64,000 nucleotides of DNA from Paulinella micropora (lineage: Eukaryota; Cercozoa; Imbricatea; Euglyphida; Paulinellidae), in the NCBI GenBank assembly GCA_019918135.1, contig WBZZ01001327.1, forward strand, positions 37,501 through 101,500. The letters run 5' to 3'. The notes under the pieces are model-generated. The model was not told the DNA's origin. It did not search any database and was given only the letters and a program-made list of their open reading frames with translations. Below are positions 61,741 through 64,000 of the stretch, piece after piece. The translations under genes and the position numbers were made by a program. Each line of letters opens with the position of its first letter. Within the stretch, counting starts at the first letter, position 1.

Positions 61741-63190
61741 GCCCAGGCGTCCCGACTCTCATCGGTGAAGCCGAAGCCACCCTACAGCTCCTCGCAACCA
61801 TTCCATGGCCCAGAGCAGGCTCTACTCTCTGGCTCGCCGTCGACGGCACACATGCTGCCTTGGAAACGAAACTCAAGTCTCGCTCCTGCCGCATCATCCG
61901 CGCTGGCCCAACACTACGAAGCATTCAAGCCCCGTGGGACCTAGCTATTGTCATTCCCTCCGCTGAACGCTCTCCTGCAGTCGCGCGTGACATGTTCGCC
62001 CTTCGTAAGCCATTTGCCCTGCTCATGCCGCAAGAGCTCGTCCACTGCGTCCCGGACGATACACTCCCACAGGAGGCAGTCGAGACGTGTCGTAAGATTT
62101 TATTTCTTGACGACAATTCAGTGTGGCTAGTCTTTGGCCTCGGCATGGAACAAGATTATATATACCCTCTTGTCGCTACGTCGCACGCTCGCGTCACGCG
62201 CCAGCAAATCATGGACGCACAACGACAAGACACCCTCACAGCCCCTCTCTGGACCGATGACATCTCTACCGTCTCCGCCGGATCAACAGAATTGACTCTT
62301 CGTCAGGGCCTTGCCGTCCTTGCCGATGCCGAACAGTCAACATTGAAGATCTACGTTCCAGAAGAGCTGCGCCGCCCACTGATCAACTACGCCCACTTGA
62401 TGCAGAACCACGCCAAAACGCCGACACTCGTCCCCTTCATCAAGGAGCGTTACATTTGGTTCCGTATTGACGGCACGGATATTATGCACGCTGATGCCCT
62501 CGCCGCCCTCCGCGACTGCCACTTTTGCCAACTGGTCCACGCCCGCCTCACTCTCAACCACGGCCGCTACTCTTCGCTGAAGTGGAGCAGTCAAGGTCAA
62601 GGCATCGGCATCGATCATATGCACGTCGGCATTCCGGGCGTTCAACTTGTTTTTCAGTATATCCTGACGATCATCGATCTCTTCTCAGGATTTCTTCAAT
62701 TCATCCCCTGCATCTCTACCTCAGCCGAAGAAACAGTTGAGATCATCCTCAACCGATGGGTGTACATTTTTGGTTTTCCGGAGTCCATCTTCTCCGACTA
62801 CCACAGCTCGTTTGTAGGTACATTAGCCAAACGCTTCTGCAGTGAGGCCGGCCTTGACTGGCTGACCACCGCACCCTACTCACACTATCAACTCGGCTTC
62901 GTGGAATGCCGGCATAAGGCCATCCGCACAGCAATTCAATCTCTACCCAAGGCAGACAAATCGAACTGGCCTAGCATCATCCCGTCCCTCTCCTTCGCCC
63001 AGAACACCTATGTGTCCACGGCTACAGGTACAACCGCCTTCGAGGGTATGCTAGCACGCAAACCCCGGTGCACACTGGACTTTTTCGATTCCTCGGAGAT
63101 CGTTACTGCCCGCGCCTCTGCCTCAAGCGCCGCTCTCGACGCTTCCCCTAGCTTTCGCTTCAATCTTCAGAGCAGATCGAACTACTACGC
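61660..63190 (+). CDS. G2 integrase (HHCC finger and DDE core)
   Basis: The frame is 61605-63398; its genuine part begins near 61660 and ends near 63190. It contains the D-x-L-S-R box, a ~200-residue linker, the HHCC finger (LINYAHLMQNHAKTPTLV ... DCHFCQLVHARL), and an integrase core with GIDHMHVGIPGVQ (Asp, near 62613), FSDYHSSFVGTLAKRFC (Asp, near 62796) and HYQLGFVECRHKAIRT (Glu, near 62905). It inserts the cDNA copy into the chromosome. The second Asp block differs from the usual S-D-R/N-G. After NYYAA the frame shifts. Confidence 0.85.
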
Positions 63191-63580
63191 CGCGCTCGCG
63201 CTGCAGTCACGGCGTACATCAGCATGTACACAGACGTCTCCCGCGCCCGATCTGTTGCTCAGAAGAACAAGGGCCGCCGCAAAGCCGTTAAGGAGTGGAA
63301 GGTTGGCGACACCGTCACCGTCTACCGCCCTAAACCCCCAAAGCAATGCATCCCCGCCTCGTCTGTCCTTCAGTTCGATGGCCCCTACACGATTTTAGTG
63401 CAGGTCAACTCTAACTGCTTTAAGCTCCGCCATCTCAAGACCGGTAGGATTTTGAAGCGGATCGACCGCTCCCACCTCTCTCCTTACACCGCCCCCACTG
63501 ATGGCGTCGCCCCGCTCAACCCAGTCGCAGTGGACGACTATGATGACGACACTGTCAACTACACCACTGGTGAAGTCGTA
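63190..63580 (+). pseudogene. G2 integrase C-terminal GPY/F module
   Basis: Frame 2: ISMYTDVSRARSVAQKNKGR, EWKVGDTVTVYRPKPPKQ and VLQFDGPYTILVQVNSNCFK with LRHLKTGRILKRIDRSHLSP. GPYTIL is the GPY/F motif and corresponds to GPYTVL in element G1. It ends in an acidic stretch (DDYDDDTVNYTTGEV) where the frame shifts again. Confidence 0.8.
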
Positions 63581-63972
63581 ACAATGCTTTCATCGACCGT
63601 AACCACGTCAAACTTGGCACTATTTTGGACGTCGAGGATCCGGAAAACGAGGAGGATGACCTCGTGGTCCAGCAACTTGGTATCACTTCGGACACCAACC
63701 CTCTCTTCCGCCCCATCTACGAAGACACAAAGGACAAAGCTACCATTCGCAGCTGGAGTAAACCCCTGGCTTTCTGGAAGCCCCTCCTCTTCGATATCAC
63801 CAACGATCAAGTCGTTCATCGACACATCGAATGGCGTCCCTTCAAAAAGATCAAGGACAAAGGCAGGCTCTCCGCTAACGTTCTTAAGCGTCTTCGAGAT
63901 ACTCTCATCACCGGCGAATCCTTCCCGCTTCATGTCTCCCAGAAGGGCAAGCAAGCTCAGTCCAAGGAGTAG
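63580..63972 (+). pseudogene. G2 C-terminal domain after GPY/F, unknown
   Basis: The frame reads AFIDRNHVKLGTILDVEDPE, QLGITSDTNPLFRPIYEDTK, WSKPLAFWKPLLFDITNDQ and RLSANVLKRLRDTLITGE, and stops at 63970-63972. Several blocks correspond in order to the C-terminal domain of G1. The likely 3' LTR is outside the window. Confidence 0.55.
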
Positions 63973-64000
63973 CCACCCCCTATCACTCTCAAGTGGGTTT

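Larger units (their letters stand above)
61530..64000 (+). mobile_element. Ty3/gypsy element G2: RNase H end, integrase, C-terminal domain
   Basis: The left end is cut inside RNase H at the satellite border; the right end runs out of the window 28 nt after the last stop. Domain order is RNase H, integrase zinc finger, DDE core, GPY/F module and a further C-terminal domain. Frame changes near 61660, 63190 and 63580 break the polyprotein, but the long integrase frame is intact. Confidence 0.85.

Overview
This is eukaryotic DNA, probably from a unicellular organism. It holds a split gene with phase-consistent GT-AG introns, tRNA-derived SINEs, LINEs with trinucleotide tails, Ty1/copia and Ty3/gypsy elements, a MITE, microsatellites and a satellite array, and no sign of bacterial operons. 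One gene (43.1-45.6 kb, minus) has the WH2 layout of WIP/verprolin actin regulators, a family I know from opisthokonts, so a protist relative of animals or fungi is a reasonable but weak guess. Most of the window is transposon sequence, much of it broken by small indels.

Layout: 1-4879 (minus) is element A, a LINE-like element running off the left edge, with a proline-rich leader, a ubiquitin-specific-protease-like domain, unknown regions and an RNase H. 4879-11475 (plus) is the 3' part of a Ty3/gypsy element (integrase end, an extra C-terminal domain, a membrane-anchored ORF and further small ORFs, then a polypurine tract and LTR) with a MITE inside. 12.8-13.3 kb is the last exon of a minus-strand host gene; 14.1-17.8 kb is a secreted, cysteine-rich, multi-exon host gene. 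18.4-22.6 kb is a 4.2-kb foldback element with convergent diverged ORFs; a second MITE copy sits in one arm. 23.6-29.2 kb (plus) is element B, a relative of A, with RNase H upstream of RT and then a zinc finger and restriction-like endonuclease. 29.2-36.26 kb (plus) is element D, a multi-ORF element in which four ORFs each follow the motif TTCTACGTTAG (one copy with a single change) and the last encodes a Gag-like protein. 36.26-41.93 kb is a copia element that has lost its reverse transcriptase. 43.06-45.55 kb is the WIP-like gene. 45.56-49.76 kb (minus) is a second, inverted copy of D's gag plus a retropepsin-like ORF. 50.4-55.7 kb is an AP-endonuclease LINE with an (ATT)n tail. 56.3-58.75 kb is a string of six SINE copies whose 3' end resembles that LINE. 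58.85-60.19 kb is a broken unknown ORF; 60.19-61.43 kb is a ~150-bp-period satellite; 61.53-64.0 kb is a second gypsy element.

The most unusual items are (1) the A/B element family, which joins a deubiquitinase-like domain, an RNase H placed before RT, and a restriction-like endonuclease; (2) the repeated TTCTACGTTAG motif before paralogous ORFs of element D, which looks like a splice-acceptor or re-initiation signal; and (3) the SINE/LINE shared tail. All family assignments rest on motifs read by eye; no search was run.
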